Source: an archaeon
Lineage (GTDB): Archaea; Thermoproteota; Nitrososphaeria; Nitrososphaerales; CADDZS01
Assembly: GCA_021806865.1 (NCBI GenBank)
Contig: JAKAPU010000032.1
Coordinates: 1-19,426, forward strand
Length of the DNA: 19,426 nucleotides
Direction: 5' to 3'
Under the pieces are notes generated by a model that saw only the letters and a program-made list of their open reading frames with translations, was not told the origin of the DNA and did not search any database. The translations under genes and the position numbers were made by a program. Position 1 is the stretch's first letter, and each line of letters opens with the position of its first letter. This document shows, one piece after another, positions 7,129-13,842 of this stretch.

Positions 7129-7665
7129 TAGTTTTCCAAACGATGCTAGATCGCCTCAAGTTCAATGAGGACCGTTGCGAACCATTTGAAGATAGGATCA
7201 GGGCGCTTGTCAGGGACAACGACGATGTCAGGCTCCTGATGACAATCCCTGGCGTCGATTTCTACCTTGCTGCACTAATTTGCTCGTACATCAGAGATGT
7301 GAACCGTTTTCCATCATTTGATCACCTTGCAAGTTTCTTTGGGATCATTCCAGAGAGTAGGGACAGTGCAAACGTGAGAAGAAGAGGAAAGATGTCAAAG
7401 GACGGTCCCTCGATTCCCAGGTGGGCTCTGGGCGTAATGGTAGACACTCATGCATCAGACCAAGACACTCCACGATTACTACATGCACGAAAAGGACAGG
7501 ACAAAGAGCGGAAGCTACGCCCATGTCCTTGCAATGAAGAAGCTCCTGAGGATGGTCTACCACATCCTGAAGACTAGAGAGCACTGGAGATGGGAGAATG
7601 TGAATCTTACGAACAGGAAGCTCGGAGAACTAGATGCGATAAAGGGAGGTGCTGGAATAGCGTAG

Positions 7666-7924
7666 CTCTGGATACATGGGATTGAGCGGCAAACCCGACG
7701 ACAATTTGGTTCCGTATTGAGCCTGCCAAGTGCAGAGCTTTAGAGTCTGAGTGTGGATCAGCCCGCCTCCGTTGAATAGTCAGCGTACGCCCTAGACAAT
7801 CTGGGAGCGTTTATTGCGTGTGTACGGAAAAGGCGGTGCTAGGGTTTGATCTCCGCTACCCCAGTCCAATAAAGAGCTAAGCTAATAAAAGCCAGTTGCA
7901 AATCTCCCGATGAAGCAGCATCTT
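7666..7924 (+). ncRNA. Candidate IS110-type guide (bridge/seek) RNA region
   Basis: This is about 260 bp of non-coding sequence between the transposase stop and the right inverted repeat, unusually long for plain insertion-sequence flank. A long-range stem is visible: CTGGG (7801-7805) pairs with CCCAG (7860-7864), and AGCG (7806-7809) pairs with CGCT (7854-7857). Together they enclose about 44 nt, with a 2-nt bulge at 7858-7859. IS1111-subgroup IS110 elements encode their guide RNA downstream of the transposase. This assignment rests on element type and position, not on a covariance match. Confidence 0.35.
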
Positions 7925-7948
7925 AGGCGAAGAGCCACCTGCGCTCTC
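7925..7948 (-). repeat. Right inverted repeat of the IS110-like element
   Basis: AGGCGAAGAGCCACC (7925-7939), one base, then GCGCTCTC (7941-7948). This is the reverse complement of the left repeat at 5209-5236 apart from the shorter spacer. Confidence 0.7.
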
Positions 7949-8051
7949 ATATGCGTATACGGATTCGAACGTTTGACCTGTGAAAAGATATAATTTCGTC
8001 TGAGAATTGTAAACGCGGTTCCTTCATCTTTGTTACAGATATCCTGAATTC

Positions 8052-8070
8052 CGCTCATTCGGAATGAGTG
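8052..8070 (-). terminator. Hairpin just after the VOC gene, possible terminator
   Basis: CTCATT (8054-8059) and AATGAG (8063-8068) form a perfect stem around CGG, extended by a wobble and a C-G pair. It starts 7 bp beyond the stop of the minus-strand VOC gene. No T-run follows, so termination is uncertain. The rest of 7949-8076 shows no gene. Confidence 0.3.
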
Positions 8071-8076
8071 AGAGAG

Positions 8077-8496
8077 TTATTCTTCAACTTGCAACTGAGG
8101 ATTCCAACCTACCTCCCACAAGTGTCCGTTGGGATCTTGAAAGTACCCGCCATATCCTCCCCAGAATGTGTTCTGTGAAGGTTTGACAACTTTGGCTCCG
8201 GCGATTTCAGCCTGTCTCATTACAAGATCAGCTTCTTCTTTTGTGTTTACAAAATGACCTATGGTAAATTCGCTCGCACTCGGCTGCCCCAAGGGAATCT
8301 TTGCATCCCACGCAATATCATTTCTTGGATAGAGAGATAGAATGAGCCCTCCTTTCAGGTTGAACAAGACCACTGCTCCTCGTTCAAACTCTTTTCCAAT
8401 AATTCCCTCAGTTTGCAGACCGAGTGCTTTGTAGAATCTCATTGATTCTTCCAGGTCGTTCACACCAATCGTCAAAACACTTATTCTTGGTTTCAT
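8077..8496 (-). CDS. VOC (glyoxalase/bleomycin-resistance) family protein
   Basis: This protein of about 139 residues from ATG 8496 has a single intact VOC-domain βαβββ layout. The N-terminus KPRISVLTIGVNDLEESMRF is followed by YKALGLQTEG, a mid-region GAVVLFNLKGGLILSLYPRN, and the terminus GGYGGYFQDPNGHLWEVGWNP. Such proteins bind a metal through His/Glu ligands and act on thiol conjugates, dioxygenase substrates or antibiotics. The glutamate in HLWEV is a typical ligand. An upstream ATG at 8514 (MGYRAF) is the alternative start, but homologues of this type usually begin with 'MKPRIS'. The substrate cannot be told. Confidence 0.82.
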   Translation of the reverse strand: MKPRISVLTIGVNDLEESMRFYKALGLQTEGIIGKEFERGAVVLFNLKGGLILSLYPRNDIAWDAKIPLGQPSASEFTIGHFVNTKEEADLVMRQAEIAGAKVVKPSQNTFWGGYGGYFQDPNGHLWEVGWNPQLQVEE

Positions 8497-8655
8497 GAAT
8501 GCCCTATACCCCATTACTTGGGCTTACCAACTATCAACTGTTCACATAATCCTTTTGCTGTAGCACATGTTTCTCTCGTTGGTATTCAAAAATCCAAACA
8601 ACGTATTCGCGTCCATGAAAATCCCCAGAAACACATGCCTTCCTAGCGATCAATT

Positions 8656-8675
8656 AAGATTACTTGAGTAATCTT
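8656..8675. repeat. Perfect inverted repeat AAGATTAC-TTGA-GTAATCTT
   Basis: An 8-bp perfect stem with a 4-nt loop, in the 324-bp gap between the VOC gene and the hydrolase. It could be an operator or a hairpin in the 3' region of the hydrolase transcript. Otherwise this gap shows only a short open stretch from TTG 8731 (about 44 codons, running into the hydrolase end) that I cannot support as a gene. Confidence 0.4.
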
Positions 8676-8838
8676 CGCAGAGCAGCTACAAAGCTAAAAA
8701 TCTAGACAAACATATGTCTACACAGGTCAATTGCGCCAAATTCTGAAAAGCGCAGGCATCGCAATCGCCTTCTTGGTCTCCAGCAAAGATAAAATCATTA
8801 GATATAAGAGAGGAACACTTGCATTTGTGGAAAAGTCA

Positions 8839-10594
8839 TTAACTTCCATGAGTTGGAGATGAGATTGCCGGAACCACCACGTGTGCTGGGCGTTCCGGTC
8901 CCCAATGCAGCGTGCACCTTCCCGCAGGTTGTCCTGGGTAAGCTGCTGGAAATTGTCCCCTTAGGAGGCCAGTCGGAGAAAGCCAGCGACCCGCTATCAA
9001 CAGGCGAAGCTCATCGTCCTTGCGAAAGAGTGTCGCAGATGGAAGCAGCGCGACATCTACAGCTACGATTTCTGCTGCTTTTAGAGGACGAGGATGAAGG
9101 AATGTGTGCTCTGGAGCCCATGGTTTACTAATTTCTTGATACAATTCGCGGAGAGAAGCCTTCAGCCAACCCGTGGTGACTCTGTCTCGCCCATATCCAT
9201 ACGAACCTTCGAATCCCACATATCGCCCGTTACGCCAAAGCTCGACCCCAACGAAAAGGTCAATGTCGTCGCTACCTTCGAGGTCAAGCCACAGGTGGGC
9301 TGCCATCGGCCCTGTTAGCTCAATGTCACTCGGTGCACGCCACGAAAAACGAGCCACCTCTGATCGAGCTTCGAATGTTACGTAACCAGGAACGGAGGAA
9401 GCTGTCGTGGTTAGTTCGGACAAGGGGGCAAGATATAGAGGAGTCCAAATGGTGCGGTCAAGGGGCCAGGAAGACTCTTCACGCACCTCAACAATTTTGT
9501 CTCTCTCGGATCGCACTTCAAGCCTGATTTTGGTTGTTGGAGTAATCTTCACTGCCTCTGATTTCAGAAAGCGATCGAAGAAGGCAAGCTGGGTATTGAA
9601 AGCTTCGTCAGAATAAAACGTCGCCCACTTGCAGCCTCGATGAGTGTATAGCTCGCGGTAGGGAGACCCTGCTTTGCAAAAAACTCTGAACGATCCTTGA
9701 GAATGCAAGCAATGATCTGAGAAGCTCCCACACACCAAGAGCGGAACCTCAATCAAGTCGAGTTTAGGAACGAGCGACTGCCACGCCTCATCTCGTAGCG
9801 GATGACTGGCAGCGAATTCTCGGACATTGAAGGCGAGTTTATCATTCTTGAGTCCGCGGGACCACATCTTAACAAATCCGTCCTCTCTGATTCCTCCAGG
9901 ATAGATGAAGTCTCGATACGCATCGGTAAACCCTTCCCATACGCAGATCGCCCTAAGCGATGGCGGATGAAGTGATGCTGCCTTGTACTGGCTTAGGGCG
10001 AGGTAGGACACACCGTTCATGCCCACTCTTCCGCTGCTCCAAGGCTGGTGGGCGGCCCACTCAATAATGTCATGGACATCCTCTCCTTCTTGATCAGAAA
10101 GTATCGAGCCTGTTCCTTCGGAGGTACCGCAACCTCGTAGGTCGGCATTGACTACTGCATATCCCTGTGCAATCCAGCGTACGGGGTCAGGTGCCTCCCA
10201 AGTCGTCAATGTAGAGAAAACGATGGGGCCCTTCTGGCGGAGAACGCGATACTGTATGGGGATACGGTCGAGTCCCATTCTCCGGTGAGGCAAGTCGTCT
10301 TTACCGTACGGATGCGCAGAAAGAATTACCGGAAATCGCCCTTCCACGGGAGGACGATAGACATTTGCACGCAATCGGGTTCCATCCCTTACGGGGACCT
10401 CCTATATCTCGCTCAAATAGAACTGTTCCGGGCCGGGGTTCAGTGAGTTTAACGGGAGGCCGAAGGATGCCGGCAATTCGTCGCAGCATGTATTGAGTAG
10501 CACCCGGCCTGCGCCATGGTAGATCATTTGTTGGTAATCTTGCGTCGTTCAAAAAAGCTATCAACCAGCGGATGGCTTTGATAGTATTCCCCAT
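8839..10594 (-). CDS. CocE/NonD family hydrolase (X-Pro dipeptidyl-peptidase S15-like), frameshifted near the 5' end
   Basis: The main frame (8839-10374) holds an α/β-hydrolase with oxyanion region LSAHPYGKD, nucleophile motif NGVSYLALSQ (Ser about 196 of the joined protein), CGSFSDHCLHSQGS (Asp about 293) and LYTHRGCKWATFYS (His about 318). A C-terminal jelly-roll domain follows (PLYLAPLSELTTTASSVPGY). Residues missing from its N-terminus are in another frame (10594 to about 10400, ending GTVLFERDI). Removing one G at about 10401-10402 joins them as ERDI-EVPVRDGTRLRANVYR, the family's usual entry, giving about 584 residues. The TTG at 10374 is therefore not the true start. The family hydrolyses esters, amides or Pro-peptides. 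Visibly higher G+C than its neighbours suggests transfer. Confidence 0.8.
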
Positions 10595-10891
10595 TATTTT
10601 CCTTTATCCTGTGAAGCTTCCCTGAAACTACTGCGACATTCGATCAACACTTCATTGTCAGCCAAGCTAATTACTGACTAGAATATACGATTCTTGCCGC
10701 ATGACAATAACGCACCGGCCGGATTTGCTCGATAATATGTCGCAACATGCGTCTGGTTAGACCGAGTATCCTAATACTTGTGCCCATGCGGAGCCGAATT
10801 TATACGGACATGACTCCTAACTATCACACACCGCAGATCTACCACGAATTGCATCCTCACATATGACTCTCTCTTAGAATGAATAACCAAT

Positions 10892-10930
10892 TGTCCAAAA
10901 ACCCGAAGCGCGTTTGGGAGTGATTTAGAA
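10892..10930 (+). promoter_or_regulatory. Shared 29-bp motif and TATA-like element upstream of SHOCT gene 2
   Basis: Positions 10892-10920 match 12874-12902 at 21 of 29 positions without gaps. Both contain TGTCnAAAAACnCGAAG and then a TT-GGGA block. Within it CCCGAA (10902-10907) and TTTGGG (10913-10918) form a dyad with one G-T pair. A TATA-like TGATTTAGAA follows immediately. It lies 36-64 bp upstream of the SHOCT start. The rest of 10595-10955 shows no gene; a TATA-like TATATTC on the minus strand near 10683-10689 could serve the hydrolase. Confidence 0.5.
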
Positions 10931-10955
10931 GCGACTTCATACCAACCTTGTCTGA

Positions 10956-11348
10956 GTGAAAATGAACTCAAACGCCGATCCCGGACGAATGCAGTTGAGA
11001 TGGATTCTGTTTCCATTGATTGGACTAGTAGCAATAACAGCTATCTTCACAGGACTTGCTGTTTACTTTCACGGAGTCTCGAACTCATCCTACAATGGTC
11101 CTCCATACTTTGGATGGTTTGGTTGGCCGTTCTTTGGATTTGGCTGGATATTCATACCGATTATCTTCTTTCTGATATTCTTTGGATTCCGATGGTACTT
11201 CTGGGGATCTTTCGGATGGAGAAGGGGATGGGGATACTGCGGCAGATACTACGATCCGGCTCTCGAAGCTCTGAGAGAAAGATACGCACGGGGGGAAATC
11301 AAAAAGGAACAGTTCGACGAGATGACGAAGAAGCTGTCAGAGGGCTAG
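10956..11348 (+). CDS. Small SHOCT-domain membrane protein (paralogue 2)
   Basis: A protein of about 129 residues from the first ATG-type start at 10956; an ATG at 10962 is equally possible. It parallels the protein at 1522. The hydrophobic helix LIGLVAITAIFTGLAVYF is followed by an aromatic segment FGFGWIFIPIIFFLIFFGF, a Trp/Gly-rich turn FRWYFWGSFGWRRGWGY, and a SHOCT motif DPALEALRERYARGEIKKEQ. The conserved block DPA.(A/E)ALRERYA(K/R)GEI shows common ancestry. The PPOX gene starts 9 bp after its stop, so the two are probably co-transcribed. The function is unknown. Confidence 0.8.
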   Translation: MKMNSNADPGRMQLRWILFPLIGLVAITAIFTGLAVYFHGVSNSSYNGPPYFGWFGWPFFGFGWIFIPIIFFLIFFGFRWYFWGSFGWRRGWGYCGRYYDPALEALRERYARGEIKKEQFDEMTKKLSEG

Positions 11349-11357
11349 ACAAGGCGA

Positions 11358-11834
11358 TTGAAAGTGGTGCATCAAACCTCGGCAGCTGATACAAATGCGG
11401 AAGCGTCTGCCACGGTCGAACTTGCTCGTTTTCAAAAGCAAAGAGTGCTTAGTTTGGAATCATACAAGAAAAGCGGTGAACCAAAACGCACTCCCGTAAT
11501 ATTCGTGGAACTCGACAGAAAGCTCTACTTCCAGACAGCGCTAAAGTCTTGGAAGGCTAAGAGGGTGCTAAAAAATCCAAATGTCAGAGTGGCACCGTCT
11601 ACATTCAGAGGAACTCCTAAAGCTGACTGGCTCCACGCAACGGCGACAAAAGTGGAAGTCGAGGAGGAGGTCAAAAGAATCCGAAGCGCCTTTGGAAAGA
11701 AGTTCGGTTTTCTCAGCAGAATAACCTTCTTCCTCGAGCAAATCGCTTGGGGCGAAATAGGATTCTTTTGCGTAAATCTGGATCTGAGTCGACCCCAAGT
11801 TAGCCAAGCACTAGACGCAGGCGAACGAAACTGA
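11358..11834 (+). CDS. PPOX-class flavoprotein, F420- or FMN-dependent
   Basis: 158 residues from TTG 11358. The segment TPVIFVELDRKLYFQTALKS, followed by WKAKRVLKNPNVRVAPSTFR, is the diagnostic split-barrel core of pyridoxamine-5'-phosphate-oxidase-like proteins of the 'PPOX class F420-dependent' type. In these, the basic K/R around the strand turn binds the flavin or deazaflavin phosphate. The first 20 residues look unstructured. It is 9 bp downstream of the SHOCT gene. A flavin-binding remnant also lies near the other SHOCT gene (260-541), so a SHOCT/flavoprotein association is possible. The substrate is unknown. Confidence 0.75.
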   Translation: MKVVHQTSAADTNAEASATVELARFQKQRVLSLESYKKSGEPKRTPVIFVELDRKLYFQTALKSWKAKRVLKNPNVRVAPSTFRGTPKADWLHATATKVEVEEEVKRIRSAFGKKFGFLSRITFFLEQIAWGEIGFFCVNLDLSRPQVSQALDAGERN

Positions 11835-11916
11835 ATGGTCGCTCTATCTTATTGGTCAATTGTGTTGGTCGGTAATCTTATTCTTTGATAGATAGGCAGA
11901 AAAGAATCAGTCAGCA

Positions 11917-12831
11917 TCATTTTGGGATGTCAGCTAGTCTGAAAGCTCCCTCCAACTCTTTTTCGAGCCAGTCAAAACAGTAGAGCACATCTTGAATGAT
12001 TCTCATTCTCGCTGCTCTGATTCCCTTCTGCGCTTTGATCCAGCTCAGAATCTCAGCGCCTTGAGCAACATTATTGGAGTAAAAGCCGAATATCATGCCA
12101 CTCTCTCCGTAATGCCCGCTAAAGACGAGATTCTCAACTTTTGAGGCGACCAGCGCCCTAAGGTCAATCGAATCGGAGCTCAGCGCTTCAACCATTAGGT
12201 GACAGGCAACCCCGCCTGATTTACTCTGATTTATCATGGGCATGATGAAAATGGCAGAAGCTTCCATCATTTGATCCAGTCTTCTCTTCACCGTTCTGGA
12301 GGAGATCGCGATTTCCTTGGCGACCTTATGAATATTCTTCTCCGCGTCATGTAACATCAGTTTGATTATTTGCCAGTCGGTGACTGTCATCCTGAATGCG
12401 GTTTTGGGAAAGTGCATCCCGGAGATAGAGAACACTTTTCCCTTCCCGACTGCTCTGGATACCTTCTGTGACCGGATCTTTTCCTGGTCGTCGAAAAGTG
12501 TCACCAGAAGGCTGTTTCCGTAGATGTTTGCGACAATTATCACGCCATCCATGCTTGTCACTTGAGGGATAGCGCGCTCCTTCAGTTCTTGGTTTGGGAA
12601 TTGAAGAAGTAACAAAGTGGACTCGCTTTGAAAGAGGCTTGGGTTGGGAACCACTCGCCAGCCGGTTAGAAAACCGCTCTCCTTTAGGTGACGTAATCTG
12701 TTCCTAACTGTGTCTTCATCTACTCCCAGCTTTCGTGCAATATCAGAGTATGTCTTTTTCGTATTCCAACGGGCTGGAGAGCCCCAGAGCTCTCGCATTA
12801 GGTCAGTGTATGCCCTGTCTTGCGTCCACAA
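11917..12831 (-). CDS. Tandem Lrp/AsnC-type transcriptional regulator
   Basis: 304 residues with two winged HTH units. The first spans about residues 25-60 (TYSDIARKLGVDEDTVRNRL, then KESGFLTGWRVVPNPSLF). The second is at about 150-195 (DWQIIKLMLHDAEKNIHKVA, EIAISSRTVKRRLDQMME). Each is followed by an α/β effector-like region, a duplicated Lrp-type layout seen in archaea. The gene is divergent from the SRPBCC/four-helix pair and lies between two copies of the CGAAG-containing motif (10892 and 12874), so it is the likeliest regulator of both. The ligand is unknown. The convergent PPOX gene ends 82 bp away. Confidence 0.78.
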   Translation of the reverse strand: MWTQDRAYTDLMRELWGSPARWNTKKTYSDIARKLGVDEDTVRNRLRHLKESGFLTGWRVVPNPSLFQSESTLLLLQFPNQELKERAIPQVTSMDGVIIVANIYGNSLLVTLFDDQEKIRSQKVSRAVGKGKVFSISGMHFPKTAFRMTVTDWQIIKLMLHDAEKNIHKVAKEIAISSRTVKRRLDQMMEASAIFIMPMINQSKSGGVACHLMVEALSSDSIDLRALVASKVENLVFSGHYGESGMIFGFYSNNVAQGAEILSWIKAQKGIRAARMRIIQDVLYCFDWLEKELEGAFRLADIPK

Positions 12832-12873
12832 ACGGTTTCGATCAAAGCGTAGCTAGTCACGCATTCTAAAGCC

Positions 12874-12914
12874 TGTCTAAAAACACGAAGGCGCTTCGGG
12901 AACGGGCTATTAGT
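12874..12914 (+). promoter_or_regulatory. Shared 29-bp motif and TATA-like element upstream of SRPBCC gene 2
   Basis: This is the partner of the motif at 10892-10920. It contains CGAAG-GCG-CTTCG (12886-12898), a perfect dyad, inside the conserved block. A TATA-like CTATTAGTT follows at about 12907-12915. It lies in the divergent intergenic region with the Lrp-like gene, so it may control both directions. Confidence 0.5.
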
Positions 12915-12949
12915 TCCAGAATATCAAGAAATCCGAGCGCGGAATAGAT

Positions 12950-13414
12950 TTGGTTTCCATCAAGAGAACCCAATTGATAAACGCGCCAGTCAACCGTGTT
13001 TGGGAAATCGTCTCAGATACGGACAACGATCAAAAGTACTGGAGCGGGTTGAAATCAGTTTCCAATGTTCGAAAGAGTGACACTGTCGTCGAACGTCGTG
13101 TCACTGTTGGTTTCATTGGTCGTGATAGCTTACAGATAATAAAATTGAACCCAAAGGAATCAATCAAACTTGCCATGAAAAGTGGCCCGTTGATGGGGTC
13201 AAGAGACTTGGAACTCATTCCGTCCAGGAACAAGAAAAGCACGAAGGTGCTCGTTTTCTGGAATTTCAAGTTCTCAGGTGTTCCATCATTCGCCCGCAAC
13301 TTTGTACGAGGGCAGATCGAGTCGGTTACTGAGGAGGCTCTCAGAAAAATAGCAATGACCGCTGAAAATTCAGCAGTTAGAAAGGTGATTAGAAGTGAGG
13401 TTGGCGTGAAATGA
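12950..13414 (+). CDS. SRPBCC (START/polyketide-cyclase-like) family protein, paralogue 2
   Basis: 154 residues from TTG 12950. It aligns along its length with the protein at 2193: INAPVNRVWEIVSDTDNDQKYW matches VDASVDSVWKIISDAEEESKYW by position, SGPLMGSRDLEL matches KGPMLGTRKITL, and GVPSFARNFVRGQIESVTEE matches GIPSFAQGFAKDNISEVTEK. It has a 12-residue C-terminal extension (NSAVRKVIRSEVGVK). Its stop overlaps the next ATG by 4 bp (ATGA), so the two are translationally coupled. The fold binds hydrophobic ligands; which one is unknown. Confidence 0.82.
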   Translation: MVSIKRTQLINAPVNRVWEIVSDTDNDQKYWSGLKSVSNVRKSDTVVERRVTVGFIGRDSLQIIKLNPKESIKLAMKSGPLMGSRDLELIPSRNKKSTKVLVFWNFKFSGVPSFARNFVRGQIESVTEEALRKIAMTAENSAVRKVIRSEVGVK

Positions 13415-13830
13415 ATGTCCCCCGATTGTTTAGGATCACGTCGTTATTCGTCTTCCTTCAGATCGCTCTAGGCGGTGTGGTTACCTTTGGGTTGGATCCA
13501 TTCAAGGTTGGCTCGTTCGATCCGGTACTGTTAGCGCATATTGCAAATGGAATAATCGTGTTTGGTCTAGTAGTTGTCGTTGCGGTATCTGCTGTAGCTT
13601 CAAAACCGAAACACAATGGGTTGAATCAAGTGTCATTGGCCATGGTTGTGTTTGTAGTCGTACAGCTAGCTCTAGGGACAACATTGGTGGCTGTCATTGA
13701 TGCTGGAGTGTTAGCCTGGATACATCTACTGCTGGCCGTCATTATTTACGCCATGACTCTAGTAGGACGATCTTTTGCAATGATGCGAGACCAAGCGGCA
13801 GGGATTGGAGTTCCAACCCAAACCAAGTAA
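13411..13830 (+). CDS. Four-helix membrane protein, distantly CtaA-like
   Basis: 139 residues with four hydrophobic helices. Histidines open helix 2 (LLAHIANGIIVFGLVVVV) and helix 4 (LAWIHLLLAVIIYAM). A 'LQIALGGVV' motif in helix 1 and 'VQLALGTTLV' in helix 3 resemble the repeated half of heme A synthase, where paired histidines hold heme. It is about half the length of CtaA, so it may dimerise or be a distinct relative. Coupling to the SRPBCC gene by a 4-bp overlap parallels the SRPBCC to four-helix order in the left cassette. Heme binding is inferred from the two histidines only. Confidence 0.65.
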   Translation: MNVPRLFRITSLFVFLQIALGGVVTFGLDPFKVGSFDPVLLAHIANGIIVFGLVVVVAVSAVASKPKHNGLNQVSLAMVVFVVVQLALGTTLVAVIDAGVLAWIHLLLAVIIYAMTLVGRSFAMMRDQAAGIGVPTQTK

Positions 13831-13842
13831 AGTGAAAATCAA

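Larger units (their letters stand above)
5296..7665 (+). pseudogene. IS110-family transposase, split by IS630 and frameshifted
   Basis: The first segment (5296-5907; ATG 5353 is an alternative start) carries the RuvC-like DEDD domain: CGIDLA, IGFEAC, and KNDKVDSEKIARLL with the later Asp. The second segment (7131-7665) carries the C-terminal domain: LLMTIPGVDFYLAALI, FPSFDHLASFFGIIPE, GKMSKDGPSIPRWAL with the likely catalytic Ser, and HDYYMHEKD...HILKTREHWRWEN. Removing the IS630 body plus one TA joins DDRDL to VFQTMLDRLKFN in frame. A separate +1 break near 7440-7450 (after ALGVMVDT) shifts the C-terminus to another frame. The copy is therefore inactive as it stands, though it could be rescued in trans. 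Confidence 0.82.
5209..7948. mobile_element. IS110-family element interrupted by an IS630-family element
   Basis: The boundaries are set by inverted repeats at 5209-5236 and 7925-7948. The unit holds a left non-coding stretch with a nested hairpin, a split IS110-type transposase on the plus strand, an inserted IS630-type element (5908-7128), and about 280 bp of 3' non-coding sequence. Subtracting the IS630 body and one TA leaves about 1517 bp, which is normal for IS110 elements. IS110 recombinases are DEDD enzymes guided by an element-encoded bridge/seek RNA, and the IS1111 subgroup carries subterminal inverted repeats. The exact outer ends are not proven. Confidence 0.7.

Noticed and set aside
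7801..7864. tRNA-like 3' end (GGGTTTGATC followed by CTACCCCA)
   Set aside because: T-stem pairing fails and no D or anticodon arm is present; the pairing found is a long bulged stem instead.
7950..7985. T-arm-like GTTCGAATCC on the minus strand next to the right IS110 end
   Set aside because: The flanking bases do not form a T-stem, so this is not a tRNA gene; it might be a degenerate target site, but there is no further support.
8540..8625. Minus-strand short ORF beginning MDANTLFGFL, PIN-domain-like
   Set aside because: It ends after about 25 codons and the family resemblance is only a few residues.
9374..9385. TGTTACGTAAC palindrome inside the hydrolase gene
   Set aside because: It is within coding sequence, lacks the 7-bp spacer of the TrmB dyads and is in a G+C-rich foreign gene.
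10771..11034. Minus-strand ORF of 87 codons over the SHOCT2 promoter
   Set aside because: No recognisable domain, and it overlaps the start of a well-supported gene on the other strand.
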